Shown here: positions 63,901 through 64,000 of the stretch, one piece after another
Position numbering within the stretch: the first letter of the stretch is position 1
Layout of the letters: each line of letters begins with the position of its first letter
Assembly (NCBI GenBank): GCA_964019415.1
Contig: OZ025880.1
Coordinates: forward strand, 7,524,491-7,588,490
Length of the DNA stretch: 64,000 nucleotides
From: Ianthella basta
Taxonomy: Eukaryota; Porifera; Demospongiae; Verongiida; Ianthellidae
Direction: 5' to 3'
The notes under the pieces: model-generated
Told to the model about the DNA's origin: nothing
Seen by the model: only the letters and a program-made list of their open reading frames with translations
Databases searched by the model: none
Translations under genes and position numbers: made by a program

Positions 63901-64000
63901 ATTTGGCAAGATATGACAAGGTAAGATCTGGCAAGATATGACAGGTAAGATCTGGTAAGATACGACAAAGTTGGATCTGGCAAGAAATGACAAAGGAAGA
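57904..64000. repeat. 35-bp satellite built from GCAAGAT words
   Basis: About 170 tandem units running off the window. The consensus is seven pentamers: GCAAG ATTAG GCAAG, then ATATG ACAAG GTAAG, then ATTAG, with TTTGG, TTAAG and ACGAG variants. It shares GGCAAGAT with the 10-bp satellite but in the orientation of 44.9-45.2 kb. A segment around 61.0-61.97 kb is repeated about 973 bp downstream. Frames such as the 222-codon one on the - strand are artefacts of the period. Confidence 0.97.

Noticed and set aside
57940..64000. Minus-strand frames up to 222 codons in the 35-bp satellite
   Set aside because: Period 105 bp equals 35 codons; many overlapping frames are open equally. No coding signal.

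Overview
Eukaryotic, almost certainly metazoan, nuclear DNA. The left end carries three conserved animal housekeeping genes with very short introns (mostly 65-150 bp): RAB3GAP1, ZC3H15 and a PRELID1-type gene. Telomere-type CCCTAA/TTAGGG repeats recur further right. Small introns, tight gene spacing and abundant satellites suggest a marine invertebrate, perhaps a sponge, but species cannot be read from the sequence.

Layout: (1) 1-7.6 kb is a compact gene block, all on the + strand. (2) 7.6-15.5 kb is gene-poor, with G-rich and 21-bp minisatellites, a dead 5'-truncated non-LTR reverse transcriptase and two exons resembling vault PARP (PARP4) with an in-frame stop. (3) 15.5-30.8 kb is a composite satellite. 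Blocks of a 21-bp repeat alternate five times with blocks of a 10-bp TCATCTTGCY repeat, and both kinds of junction are conserved. One block is interrupted by a 1000-bp element with hAT-like termini. (4) 30.8-36.4 kb is AT-rich degenerate repeat without genes. (5) 36.4-57.9 kb is a large imperfect inverted repeat with arms of about 5 kb. Its central part holds an assembly gap (200 N), a 150-bp tandem repeat encoding hammerhead ribozymes on the - strand, an intact-looking spliced tyrosine recombinase gene, and about 180 bp of CCCTAA repeat. A second, truncated recombinase copy sits in the right arm exactly where the left arm has an empty telomere-like site. (6) 57.9-64 kb is a 35-bp satellite built from the same GCAAGAT words as the 10-bp satellite, in the opposite orientation to that at 18-30 kb.

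The whole looks like a gene-to-subtelomere transition, or a head-to-head subtelomeric junction. The strongest candidates for something undescribed are the hammerhead array next to a Crypton/virus-like tyrosine recombinase, the recombinase insertion at a telomeric motif, and the composite satellite with conserved junctions. Because of the N gap, the palindrome could in part be a scaffolding artefact. Most long open frames in the satellites are by-products of repeat periods and are not genes.
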